From Saccoglossus kowalevskii (lineage: Eukaryota > Hemichordata > Enteropneusta > Harrimaniidae), in the NCBI RefSeq assembly GCF_000003605.2, contig NW_003152258.1, forward strand, positions 70,031-91,404: a DNA stretch of 21,374 nucleotides. Direction: 5' to 3'. A program made the position numbers and the translations under genes. This document shows positions 10,958-20,765 of the stretch, piece after piece. A model generated the notes under the pieces. That model had not been told where the DNA came from. It searched no databases and saw only the letters and a program-made list of their open reading frames with translations. Positions within the stretch are counted from its first letter, which is position 1. The number at the start of each line of letters is the position of its first letter.

Positions 10958-11043
10958 GTAACTCGAAGTTTTCGTAACTGGATGCTTGTAACTCGATGTG
11001 CGTCACGGTAACTCGAACAATTCAGCATCTCTTCAGAACTCGA
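10958..11043. repeat. Cluster of GTAACTCGA motifs
   Basis: GTAACTCGA occurs at 10958, 10988 and 11008, with near copies GTAACTGGA at 10974 and GAACTCGA at 11036. Spacing is 14-28 bp, too uneven for a simple tandem repeat. Function unknown. Confidence 0.6.
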
Positions 11044-11803
11044 TTGAACGTTATTTTTCTAATTTGATATTGATTGTATTTGAGATACCAACAGGTTTCC
11101 CCAATTACAGGCACTCATAAAATACAAATACAAAAATATTTACAAAAATAATATAAAACAAAAAGAAAGACTCAAAGCTCAACTTATGGCATTAAAAACA
11201 GATGTCTTAAAAGAAGACAGACTCGTAAAAATGTCTACTGAACCAGCAATATAAATACAATTTAAAAAGTCGAGGGATAAAAGAATATTTTCTGAGATTA
11301 CTATGACAAAGAGGTAGTTTGAAGGGATATACGGAGCGGAGATTTCTGTAGGGAGCATGAAAAGGAATGTTGTAAATAGTGTAGGGAGAATCAAAAATAT
11401 TATTAAGACATTTATACAAAAAGACGGAGTCAAGGAAATTTCTACGAATCTCAAGCGACAATAAATTAAAACAATGGCATAATTCATAATACTGTGATGA
11501 TCCAAATAGGCGAATCCAAATTTACCAGGGAATGTTTTTATCTATTACCAGTAGTAGCACTCAAAATGAGTACTTTGCTTAGTTTTGTCTGCTAGCGTGG
11601 ATTCAACTGAACAAAAATTATTACAAAATGCCGCGAATGCAACTCAAGCACGAAACTCGAAGCTTTATTAACAATATCCCATCAACTTGATTTGAAGAGA
11701 ATTTAAAGTGCGATGTTTTTATATTGTGACTTTTAAATTGTGAATGTTTATAATGTTAATGTGATTTATTTATACGTTTTATTCATCTCACTTTTCGTTA
11801 CAG
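11044..11803. other. Upstream region of gene B, no gene found
   Basis: Long minus-strand open frames at 11179-11505 overlap each other in two frames and show only AT-driven hydrophobic composition, so they are not called. The stretch ends in a clear acceptor (TTTTCGTTACAG at 11792-11803) directly before the gene B start, which suggests an unseen upstream leader exon. Confidence 0.4.
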
Positions 11804-11804
11804 G

Positions 11805-13666
11805 ATGTATCCCAGACAACATGGTGGTCCATTGACAGTATCATCACGTCCACCATCCCCACCTCCATTGTCCGGTCGCTTCGCAACACGAACAATTGGG
11901 TCACTAGGGATAGAGACGAGCGTGCAAGATAAAAAATACGCGAAATATGCCAAATTTGTTGATGTGTTACCAGTAATGCACCAGTGTTGGGCCTGGACAT
12001 GTTTCATCCTAAACACAATCGTACCCGGCATAGGTAAGAATACACAAATTTATCCGATTCTATGTTGAAATGTACTAAGCGTTAACAGGTGTTTTTTTTT
12101 TTCTTTCACCGCGAAGTTCGTGAATTGCGTGAATGGCTCGGAACGAACGACTGCTGAACAAATCAAATTTGTTTGTTTCGCTGTAACCCGGCTTTTGCCA
12201 TTTTTACATTTATATAATATTTTATTTTATTGAAAAAAACACCAAAAATCAAAACAAAAAAGAAACGGTATGCAGGTTCAAACTCAAAATGCCAATCTTT
12301 CATTGTTGAATCCCATGCAATGTTTTTTTGGAAACAAACCAGCTTGATAACAATTTAGGATTCTGACTAAGAATTAGCCAGCCAATGAGATTGATTTAAT
12401 TTCAATCAATTGGTAAGCTTGACATAATGACCAATCAATTGTCATGCGATTTATGACCAACTTTCTCAAACAGTACGAGTAGGCTTCTACCTTAACGCAG
12501 GATCTCACAGTGAACGGAAAATGGTACATTACAGTGGTACAACAATGTTTTTGTTTTTTTTGTTTGTCCATGTACCAGGATCAATATTGGCAGCTTTTAT
12601 CGTGCTAACATGCTGTGCAAAACACGACGGCATTGGCGATAGATGTCGTGTTAGTTGTATACAGTTCTGGTCTGCTATTGGTATGCTTGTTACATCCCCA
12701 CTCATTATTGGATTTATATGGTCTGCTTGGTGGGGCTGGATGTATATACCTATTTCATTATGTAAGTATTATTGATTGATTTTCTTTCGATATCGAATTC
12801 ATACTACCCTCTGTGTTCATATCGAAATTCTCTTGTTTGTTTTTCATTAGTGTGTTCTGTACTTATGAGGCTTGTTTACTATTTCGAGCTCATTATGTTG
12901 AAATAAGTAGTTGCTACTTTGTATTATAACTCGGCAACATATTTTGTCTATCGGCCTGTATATATCTAAATCTCTGGACATATAATTATTAATTGAGTGA
13001 ACAATTTGCACCACTTATTATTGGCACGGGCGAATTGGTTTTGGAAACCACGGCTATAGTAAACAATAAACGGTTTACTTGGCAACATACGAACGCATGA
13101 TTTAATCAATGGATGTGTTCCTGGTAAGAGTTGAAATTATTGCTAATGTTTGAAATTGGCAGCATTTCAACAGTTATATATTTATTTTCCCCGCCTGAAA
13201 TTCTCCGAGTATGACCAGGTTTGTTTGGAAATGGGATACAAATGCCTACGTTTTGAGCGAATCTGCCGTTAAAAGCATCTTTTTACTAGTAAAAAATGGA
13301 TTGAAATAATTATCTGTTTCCCTGTTCAATCACAGTGTTTTTGTTTTTTGTTTTTTCTGTAACCCCCCCCCCCCATTACCATTATCCATTTAAGGATAAA
13401 TGTACACGCGTTATCACAATGATACAACTCCATACAATAGTCCTGGGTTACACACACACTTGGTGGTTTAGTCCACGCAAAGAATGATGGGTAACCGAGG
13501 CTATATATTAATCAGATCGGAACAACTTCGCCATGATCTTTTCCTCATTTTCAACGTACACTGAAATCAATCGTTTTCATTTTCAGTGAAGTATCATGGA
13601 ACATTGAAAGATGAACCCGTTGAAGGAGACACACGCGTAACTGTAGTTGTGACGGAGGTGATATAG
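11805..13666 (+). CDS. Gene B: Spec3/Stum-family two-pass membrane protein (3 exons)
   Basis: Coding exons 11805-12033, 12579-12761 and 13587-13666 join through GT-AG introns (545 and 825 bp, both phase 1) into 163 aa. The ATG lies one base after an acceptor AG (11802-11803), with an in-frame TAA upstream at 11757, so a non-coding leader exon is likely. The N-terminal tail (1-55) is short and Pro/Ser-rich (RPPSPPPLSGR), without PPxY. The core has CWAWTCFILNTIVPGIG (61-77), SILAAFIVLTCCAKHDG, and IIGFIWSAWWGWMYIPISL (119-137), lining up with gene A at PGIG, LTCCA and the Trp-rich second segment. The tail after exon 3 is short (LKYHGTLKDEPVEG... to VVVTEVI). A TATGCTTGT-free, Pro-poor tail sets it apart from gene A. 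Both intron positions match gene A, so the two are tandem paralogues. Role unknown beyond the family; Spec3/Stum proteins are linked to cilia and mechanosensing. Confidence 0.88.
13363..13374. repeat. Poly(C) run in gene B intron 2
   Basis: Twelve consecutive C bases follow a T-rich tract (GTTTTTTGTTTTTTCTG) about 210 bp before the exon 3 acceptor. Length is likely variable. Confidence 0.9.
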
Positions 13667-14218
13667 TGATGAACCCGGCCATTTTAATTATTCTTTTTTA
13701 CGGGATCACTACTTCATGCTGTTATCAAGCTAGAGATCCCAAATTCACGTAGTTATGTATATGTCTATAATAATATTCCTCCTCTTGGCCAGCACACATT
13801 GGTATTGCTCTAATCACTCTTATTTAAATCATGTTATATCAAAATAGTGTTTTTAGTGTAATAGTTTGTCTTACTCAGGCTGAGACATACATCCAAGAAG
13901 AGACTATGATACCGTGTGAAAGATGTTTACATCAGGAGATTACATCGTGCTCACACGCGTCACACGACACTATAAACCACTGATTTGTCATCGAACAGGT
14001 AAAATACAGCGGAGCAAGAACAGTTGGACTCACTGTCAATCTCAATCCGTCTCGTTATATCTTGTTCAAATGATCGATCCGTTATCCTTTAATAGTTTCT
14101 CCAAGTTATACAAATGTTCTCCAAGTTACACAAATTGATCTACCTTTACTATACAGCTCTAATTTAGTATTCTGGGTTATTTTTATTTTGCTTATTACTA
14201 TAGCTTTTGTGTTATAAT

Positions 14219-14224
14219 AATAAA
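14219..14224 (+). terminator. Candidate poly(A) signal of gene B
   Basis: AATAAA lies about 550 bp after the gene B stop and is followed by a GT-rich tract (ATTGTGTTATATCATCTGTG) of the sort found downstream of cleavage sites. The mariner begins 47 bp further on, so it inserted just past the transcript end. Confidence 0.45.
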
Positions 14225-14270
14225 CATTATACATGCTGTCTATATATTGTGTTATATCATCTGTGTTATA

Positions 14271-15533
14271 CGAGGGGCGTTCAATAAGTAATGCCCTGGC
14301 CCATTTTCCATAGCAGGAAATTAATGAAACTTGGCACAGTTATTAGTCTTTTTCTACATAGATACCACCCAGAGTTATGCATTTCTCCCATCGTTTGATG
14401 CAGCTCTGGACACCGTTTTTGTAAAACACTCCAGGTTGGTCCTCCAACCACGTCGTAACTTCAGAAATCAAGACTGCATCATCTGGGACACGCTTTCCTT
14501 TCAAAAACAACGTCATGGCTGGAAGAGATGAAAGTTAGAGGGTGCAAGGTCAGGAGAGTAAGGGGTGGGGGAGGACTTCATAGCCACACGCCCGTGCTTC
14601 TGATCTGGCGACATGCGAGTTGTGGACCGGAGCGTTGTCCTGCAGGAGGATATATTTGCTGATCTTGCCCCGCCTCTTGATATTGATAGTTTCTCTTAAT
14701 TTCATCAAAAGTGAATCGTAATAGGCTCCTGTAATTGTGGTACCCTTTGCCAGGAAATCTGTCATTACTACTCCGTCCTGGTCCCAGAAGACTGTGAGCA
14801 TGACCTGCATGGCCAGCGGAGGGCTGCACCTTTGCCTTCTTTGGAGTTGGTGAGTCCAAGTGCTTCCACTGCATTGACTGGGTTTTGGTCTCTGGGTCAT
14901 AGTGATGGAATCAAGTTTTATCCTGTGTAATCAGTCTTTTGAAAAACTTTGGCACATCTCCAAATTCATCCTCGAGCACTTGACGCGTTCTTGCTTTCTG
15001 AAAAGGTGTGAGCAACCTGGGAATCCATCTGGCAGACACATTGTGCATATGCAAATGATCGTGAATGATAGTTTTCACAGTCCCTGTACCCTGCTATTTG
15101 GCAAACTGTAATGCGTCGATCTTCCAAAATGGCTGCCTCAACTTGATGGACAGATGCCTCATCAATGGCAGAAGAGGGACGACCAGGTCTGGGAGCTGTT
15201 TCCACAGACTTCCAGCCATGTTTGAATTCACGATGCCAGCGTTTTACAAGGTCATATGATAGGGCATCATCACCATAAGTTTCTTTCATTTCATCAAAAG
15301 TGTTCTTTGGTGTGCGTCCTTTCAAATACAAAAACCGGATCACTGCGCGACACTCAACTGGCTCCATTTCACACCTGACCCAGTTCAAACACCTGTAAAT
15401 CAGAAACCACAATTAGTTCAGAGCTGTTTTTGCAACATAACCAATAGAGATGTAAATCATTACGCATACAAAATTTCATCTAGATCAGACAACAGGAAGT
15501 GGGTCAGGGGCATTACTTATTGCACGCCCCTCG
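14271..15533. mobile_element. Mariner transposon, full length but dead (1263 bp)
   Basis: The ends form inverted repeats of about 33 bp: the left end starts CGAGGGGCGTTCAATAAGTA and the right end, read in reverse, starts CGAGGGGCGTGCAATAAGTA; beyond that they differ by one base and one indel. A TA lies on each side (14269-14270 and 15534-15535), the expected target duplication of Tc1/mariner elements. Size, TIRs, TA and the transposase in between all agree. The transposase lies on the minus strand. Confidence 0.95.
14343..15367 (-). pseudogene. Mariner transposase, broken
   Basis: The frame opens at the ATG at 15367 (MEPVECRAVIRFLYLKG), the usual mariner N-terminus, and covers a helix-turn-helix DNA-binding region ending in APRPGRPSSA. 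Its natural end is an intact C-terminus with a stop at 14343-14345. The span of 1025 bp fits the family's usual length of about 345 aa. Breaks: frameshifts near 15085, 14810 and 14565, and a TGA at 14911-14913 where the family has the Trp codon just after the first catalytic Asp (14920-14922). The second catalytic Asp (in LLQDNAP, 14637-14639) is kept. The third, in the 'APSD' position, is Asn (codon 14534-14536; APSNFHLF). Mariner transposases cut DNA with three Asp (D,D34D), so this copy cannot be active. Confidence 0.93.
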
Positions 15534-15535
15534 TA

Positions 15536-16680
15536 GCATCGTGGACAAGTGAAATTAATGCCAGGAAAAATAAAATAAGAAACTACAGTAAATTGAAAAA
15601 AAAAGTTAAAAAGAGCAACACTTAACACAAATTCTAGACCCAAATTATAGAAAATATATATAAAATTTAGAGTTAATGATCACAGTCTACTCATAGAAAA
15701 AGACCGGCATACAATTTCGAAGACCAAAACCAAATGTTGATGAAATGTGAAACTGATAAAATGGCGAATGAATTTCCTGATTGGCTGTTACTAGTAATTG
15801 TTTTTTGTAAATATTGCATGGTATAAATCACAACTACTAGTATCACAATTAAAGGTTTTTATGACGTCATAGCTTCACATAATCACACGATAATGTAGAC
15901 CTCAAGTAAATTCAATTCAACAAAAAGCCCCCAAATTTAACTAAATTTGTTTAATGCTGATGGCGCTGATTTATAAAAAAAAAAATGAATTCCTCACCCA
16001 CACATTATATTGCTATTTCTTATTCAATATAGTGATGCCGGGGATTGAATTTGCCGTAATATCACAACAGCACTGTATGTAGTAATGTATTTAATTTCTG
16101 GCTGCAATGATAATAATATCATATTTTAGCGAAGAATTTATTATTCATCTCAAGTATTATATTGACCCACGGTTCCCCTATAGAGGAATCACTATGGGGT
16201 ACCCAATCACTTTTGTCTACTGCCCTGGTTTGCTGGAGAAGAAAACGAAACTTTGATATTATAAATACATGCCGAGTGTTATAATTAGCTATGAATTTAG
16301 AGAATGGGAAATCAGTATACGCTGAGATACCATAGTATGCATGATTTTCCACAATACAATCATTAGATCGTCTAACGGGCTTCCATTAAAATGAAAAATG
16401 ATTATTCTCACATGAGGCATACACTGATTTCCATTCAGATTTAAAGATTATTATTTGTGACTAACAACTAAATGTGACTAACAAATATCTTTCAGAGCAT
16501 TGTGTTACAAAACGAAAATTGACATTCATTTTAGCATAATGTATAATATGCACAAAGAGAAGTTGCCAATGTTTAAAAAGCGACAGTCGTCGTGCCGCGC
16601 TTTGTTCAATATGGGACGCATAGCGACGTATACAATGCGTGTAAAATACATTGTTTATTAGTACATGAAATTCGAACACG
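15536..16680. other. No gene found
   Basis: AT-rich DNA with a 12-bp palindrome TATGACGTCATA (a CRE-type TGACGTCA core) near 15859-15870. No recognisable coding or repeat structure otherwise. Confidence 0.45.
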
Positions 16681-16687
16681 CGCTGTA

Positions 16688-16726
16688 CGACGACCACCGC
16701 GCTTTAATTTAAAGGGATGGTCGTCG
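16688..16726. repeat. Short inverted repeat in a GC-richer patch
   Basis: CGACGACCA (16688-16696) and TGGTCGTCG (16718-16726) are perfect reverse complements, 21 bp apart, with a further near-palindrome CTTTAATTTAAAG in the loop. The surroundings (16580-16830) are richer in CG than most of the window. Confidence 0.6.
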
Positions 16727-17035
16727 AGTCGCGCATGTGCGACCATTGGGTTAATAAACATTGATCTTCTCTCAATCCAATGCGGTACTTTGAAATCGCG
16801 AGTAGAAGTTTTGACCTGCGCGCCCCTTGCACTAATTACCGACGGCGACTTCTTCGTCCTTTTCCAATCATCAAAAAATATCTTATTGAAGCTTGGTATA
16901 ACATTTCACTTTTTACTTGTTGATCTGCGGAACAGCCGAAGTCACGGTCAAAGTCGCCATCTTTGTTTATAAGAGAGTAGAGACCCATACTTCGTGCATA
17001 CGTGGCGCGACTACTCCGAACATGGAATTTGAGAT

Positions 17036-17362
17036 CTATGAATGAATATTCTGATGACAATAACTTGTATATGCTGCAGTTATGTTGTCCATTTTACCAT
17101 TCAGTTCTTTGCCCATTTTGCGAAGTTCTGCCATTATTTCAGTATTGCCGTCAGCCTTAGCTGTGTCCTTTGGGCCTGGGTTGGATTCCACATTGCCAAT
17201 GCACAGCAGCATAAGAATAAGTCGTACACTGGCACTCATCACCAGACTGATTCCATTGTCATGTAAATGTATAGGTGTCACTGATGGACACCTCACCTTG
17301 GCGGCAGTTGGCTGTGTAAAACAACCAATTCTTGCTCTGTACGCAGCGATGGTTATTTCCAT
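17036..17362 (-). pseudogene. 5' fragment of a non-LTR retroelement ORF with a 2A-like peptide
   Basis: An open frame starts at the Met at 17362 (MEITIAAYRARIGCFTQ) and runs to a stop at 17036, about 108 aa. After a polar start comes a hydrophobic stretch (SASVRLILMLLCIG) leading directly into NVESNPGP (17171-17194). This matches the 2A 'ribosome skipping' signature DxExNPGP except that the first Asp is Asn. The part after it is charged (IMAELRKMGKELNGKMDNI) and could form a coiled coil. N-terminal 2A peptides of this form are known in CR1-like retroelements of sea urchin and in some NLR proteins. No reverse transcriptase follows on this strand, so the rest is missing. Retention of the 5' rather than the 3' end is unusual for a LINE. 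A host gene exon is an alternative. Confidence 0.6.
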
Positions 17363-17625
17363 ACTGCTGGTATTTTCACTGCAAATCAAGTATGTATTCA
17401 CAGTACTTACAGTTAATCTTCACGCGAGATTGTATCTAGTGGAGCAGCAAAAATTGGAGAAATTTGGGAGACGATTTACACTTACGTGCGTTCGTAAACG
17501 CCCTCAACGATCCATAATTTAAATATTTTGTATTTACTCACGTGGTATTTACTGTTTTGGGCCGATGGCCATGTATCAGTTAATAAAGATCCTACTGTTT
17601 ATGCTGCGAAATGCCCTAAATATCG

Positions 17626-17705
17626 GGTATAAAAACGGGCTGTGAAGTAGCTTTGCTTGGCGTCATTTCGCCTCTAGAGGGCTAGTCGATTACGTCCTCA
17701 CTGAA
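17626..17705 (+). repeat. Dispersed repeat, copy 1 (forward)
   Basis: It contains GTAGCTTTGCTTGGCG, TCATTTCGCCTCTAGAGGGC and GATTACGTC. A diverged copy in the opposite direction lies at 18625-18705. Both carry a 'TCATTTCGCCT..AG.GGGC' core. Element type unknown. Confidence 0.5.
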
Positions 17706-18131
17706 CATTGATATTTGAACTCATTCATTCTCGTACTAGTAAAATTGCTACAATAAAAGACCTTGTTTACTGGCGATTTTAAAAGTTAAACATGATGAGG
17801 TTTGTGCGTATGGATGCCATAACGATTCGTGCTAATTTTAGAATAAAATAAAGCTAGCGATTGGTAAGAATGATTATTAATATACTAGTATAACCCGATT
17901 CTCTTCGTTTTTTTAATTTTCATTTCAAGGTAAAAAAAAGGGGGGGGATAGTTGAAATTGAATGTTTCACCGGTACAACTGTACTTACTTCATAGTTGTG
18001 CGATGAAAAGTAAAAAAAATATATATAATAAATAGTATTTGTTTAATTATTTGGGTATTCATCCCTCAAATTACTGAATATGATCCTCATGAATTTCGGT
18101 CGTGTCTCGGCTGGTTGTCACGGTGTGGAAT
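17706..18131. other. No gene found
   Basis: AT-rich DNA with an A-run next to a G-run at about 17932-17948. Nothing else recognised. Confidence 0.45.
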
Positions 18132-18182
18132 GACGGACGTCAGCACTGACGCCGTCCTAAACCACGGTTACTAGTAACCGTG
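18132..18182. repeat. Two adjacent hairpins, the second a perfect 20-bp palindrome
   Basis: Hairpin 1 (18132-18156): GACGGACGTCAG pairs with CTGACGCCGTC across a 2-nt gap, with one bulged A. Hairpin 2 (18163-18182): CACGGTTACTAGTAACCGTG is its own exact reverse complement. Six bases separate them. Both are GC-rich compared with the flanks. No known RNA family was recognised. Confidence 0.8.
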
Positions 18183-18624
18183 CCTATATTCAGAATGAAG
18201 AAGCAATGATCGACATTTCAAACAAACTATTACCGGGACACGGTCGATAGGCATTTTAAACAATCGAAATTATTATCGAAAGACGAGATATTTACAAATA
18301 TACTGCAATTGTATATAGGCTTTGGAATATTTTCCGTCTTTCACCCAGTTCATTGAGCTCTTTATTCAATATCACGACTTTCCATGTTTTCTTCTTCAGG
18401 AAAACAACAATAATTATACAAATCGTGAACACGTCGCGAATCAGACAATCATACCGTACTTGTGTTGGTACATTTCCGTGGCAGTAAGTCACGTTAGAAT
18501 TTTATATAATTATAGATAGTTAAAAACTAAAAAAATATTTGGATTTTAGAAGGCTATTCAACGTCTATGGAAACCAGAATAGAACGGGTACGTGTATACA
18601 ATTGCGATATGGCAGGAGACATCA

Positions 18625-18705
18625 AGTTCATTAGTGACGTCATTAACGAACGCCCCCTGTAGGCGAAATGACACCATGCAAAGTAGTTTATATCGCCATT
18701 CATAG
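18625..18705 (-). repeat. Dispersed repeat, copy 2 (reverse)
   Basis: On the minus strand this reads ACTACTTTGCATGGTG, TCATTTCGCCTACAGGGGGC and AATGACGTCACTAATGAAC, aligned with the copy at 17626-17705. It also holds a TGACGTCA palindrome. Confidence 0.5.
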
Positions 18706-18727
18706 GTCTCAAGTTTCTTGTCCGGAG

Positions 18728-18753
18728 CACAGTCCCTCTGTAGAGGGACTGTG
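18728..18753. repeat. 26-bp near-perfect palindrome
   Basis: CACAGTCCCTCT and AGAGGGACTGTG are exact reverse complements separated only by GT. Function unknown. The open frames of about 107-147 codons on the minus strand over this area show no family features. Confidence 0.85.
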
Positions 18754-19141
18754 TACGGAGTAACAAAATCCAGACCTCTGCTCCCGATTTGCTGTTTTTT
18801 AATGCCTTGAGAAATGCGGAAAAATGTAATGTAAATATTTGGAGAAACAAATGGTACCCAAAGAAAATATCCGCCACACTTTGGGACTTTTAAATGGACA
18901 GTCCCTAATTGTACCGACTTGGCAACAAACAAATGCCACCAGGTAAAAGGGAACCCGAAAACCCACGTGATCATCACGTGATATTGAGTATCAAGGGTCA
19001 AATGCAGGTCGTCAGGGTGCAGTGTACTATTTGTAGGAAAGTCAATAGCGAATGAATCGCGACACGGGCAGGCTGCTCGGATTGAGAGGTAAGTTGTAAC
19101 ACAGTCACAGGTTATATCACGGGCAGTCTTTACGTTGCTTC

Positions 19142-19232
19142 GTTCGTGGTTTTGACATAAATCGCCACTAGGAGTGTATAACTTAGGACGATTTTGGTTC
19201 TAAGGGCGATTTTGAATGTCAAAGCCACGAAC
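19142..19232. repeat. 91-bp foldback, possible pre-miRNA-like hairpin
   Basis: GTTCGTGGTTTTGACAT (19142-19158) pairs with ATGTCAAAGCCACGAAC (19216-19232) over 17 bp with one G-U type wobble. After a 3-nt bulge (TGA) the stem continues as AAATCGCC with GGCGATTT (8 bp), and an inner stem CTTAGGAC/GTTCTAAG follows. Size and bulge fit a microRNA precursor, but a small foldback transposon fits equally well. Confidence 0.6.
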
Positions 19233-19931
19233 CAAACTAGCCTAGCGTAGCGTGTGAGCGATCGTGTTCGCTGAGTGTATACATCTTTGTTTGTAGCTCC
19301 CTGATCTGATCGTAGATATTCATTGGTTAGTCGCCTGTGTCTTCTGCGCGGTGTTGTTTTTATGGCTGCAGCTCTGTAGCTTTCTTGGTTTCACTGTAGT
19401 TCGCTGGTTTGTTGTATTGGGTGTTGTCTTCAATAGGGTTATTTCGTACAAACGAGTATGGCTGATTTCAAAATAATCACTTTTAACTGAATATTAGTCA
19501 TATAAAATTCACACATTATATACTTTGCCCATGCAGTGTGTATCTGACTTTTATGACGGGAATACGATTATTCTAGTAAGGACGTACGTTCCGAGTTTCT
19601 AGATAGAACATCACCCAACTCAACGTAAATACTAGTAGAAACGTCATTCAAATAACTTATTCGCTATTGTTTTCTTGCTTTCCGTACACTCTGCTTTATG
19701 TTACAATAGTCAATATTAGCTGTAACCATGACGATAACAGACACATATAGCAATATATAACATGGTGGTGTTGACATTCTATTTGATCCATGTGATCTAT
19801 GTATATTTTATTTGACACTAAATAATATATTTTGTTACATTATCTGTGGTCAAAAGACATTAAATATAATAAAACACAAGTACACACACGAGACAAAAGA
19901 AAATACATAAATAACTAAAGTCTAAGTAAAA
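19233..19931. other. No gene found
   Basis: No coding or RNA feature was supported. The right part (19780-19931), read on the minus strand, would be the 3' untranslated part of the LINE fragment called next; it includes GTCAAATAAAATATAC. Confidence 0.35.
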
Positions 19932-20270
19932 TTACTTATAGTAAAATAATATGCTGTCAATAAATTTGCGAGCACTATTGGCAATGAACCCATCTCTCGA
20001 ACTTAAAATTTCTGTAAACATTTGTTGTTTTGATAGTTTAAGGATACTTTCATTATAAATGCTAACTACATTCATGTATGTGTATGTAAAGTATATAAAG
20101 TAAATAACATCAAGAAACAGAACCTCACAAATCAATACATCATCTGAATCATGTGTTTTATTCAGCAACTTGAATGGCACACTGAGTGCTGTATTCAAAG
20201 TTACACCATTATTCAGTAAAGGGTAGAGAAATATATTTTTTATCTTTTTGATAGTAGATTTACCATTCAT
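19932..20270 (-). pseudogene. Possible LINE C-terminal fragment (weak)
   Basis: A 112-codon open frame in AT-rich DNA ends with VVSIYNESILKLSKQQ, then MFTEILSSRDGFIANSARKF, before a stop at 19932. The layout (a 'LSK...F...LSS.D' phrase, then 'a.fI...l' near the stop) resembles the C-terminal ends of many CR1/L2-type reverse transcriptases, but no catalytic or other motif supports it. It could be a chance open frame. Confidence 0.25.
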
Positions 20271-20765
20271 TATGTATTTGAAATTGGAAAACTTTCAAAT
20301 AAATAGTTTTGAAAAATTTGCAGAATACAAAATTGCGTTGAAATTTTGAACTGGTTGAATAAAAAATCAGTGGTCACCAAAACAGATGGCATGAATGGTA
20401 CATTATAAATGTATTTGTTGTCAGAAAGCAAAATTTCCATCGAAACACAATCATGTGTTTCTTGTCCAAAAACACAATTTATATGGCCGAGCTACATAGA
20501 AAAGACATTTATTGCACAACTAGGTGAAATATATTTCATTTGTCATGAAACATGAAAGCTGTTAAAACTCTTTCAGTACTTGTTATACTTTTTCAAAAGT
20601 GTTACATGTAATTGTCTTTTTCAAAAACATCATGCAGCATTTCAACACCAATGGATCATACTTCAACATCGATAATAACAACATTTACTTCTTGAATGTG
20701 TTTTTTGTCATTGTTGACTTATGTCAGTAGTACCATGTGGTATTCTGATTGGTTAATAGCATTCT

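Noticed and set aside
11179-11505. Minus-strand open frame of 108 codons with hydrophobic stretches
   Set aside because: A second overlapping frame is also open, and the hydrophobicity follows from AT-rich composition; no domain recognised.
11788-12031. Minus-strand open frames opposite gene B exon 1
   Set aside because: They mirror the coding exon and show no family features or splice extensions.
12521-12775. Stand-alone 84-aa gene starting at 12521
   Set aside because: The first part is intron read-through before the acceptor at 12577-12578; the rest is exon 2 of gene B.
16592-16972. Plus-strand open frame of 126 codons
   Set aside because: No family features. It overlaps a GC-richer inverted repeat patch and a competing minus-strand frame.
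18554-19001. Minus-strand open frames of 107 and 147 codons
   Set aside because: Two frames are open together over a dispersed repeat and a palindrome; no recognisable protein features.
19084-19100. Strong donor-like GAGAGGTAAGTTGT suggesting a first exon of another gene
   Set aside because: No open frame or partner acceptor could be tied to it within the window.
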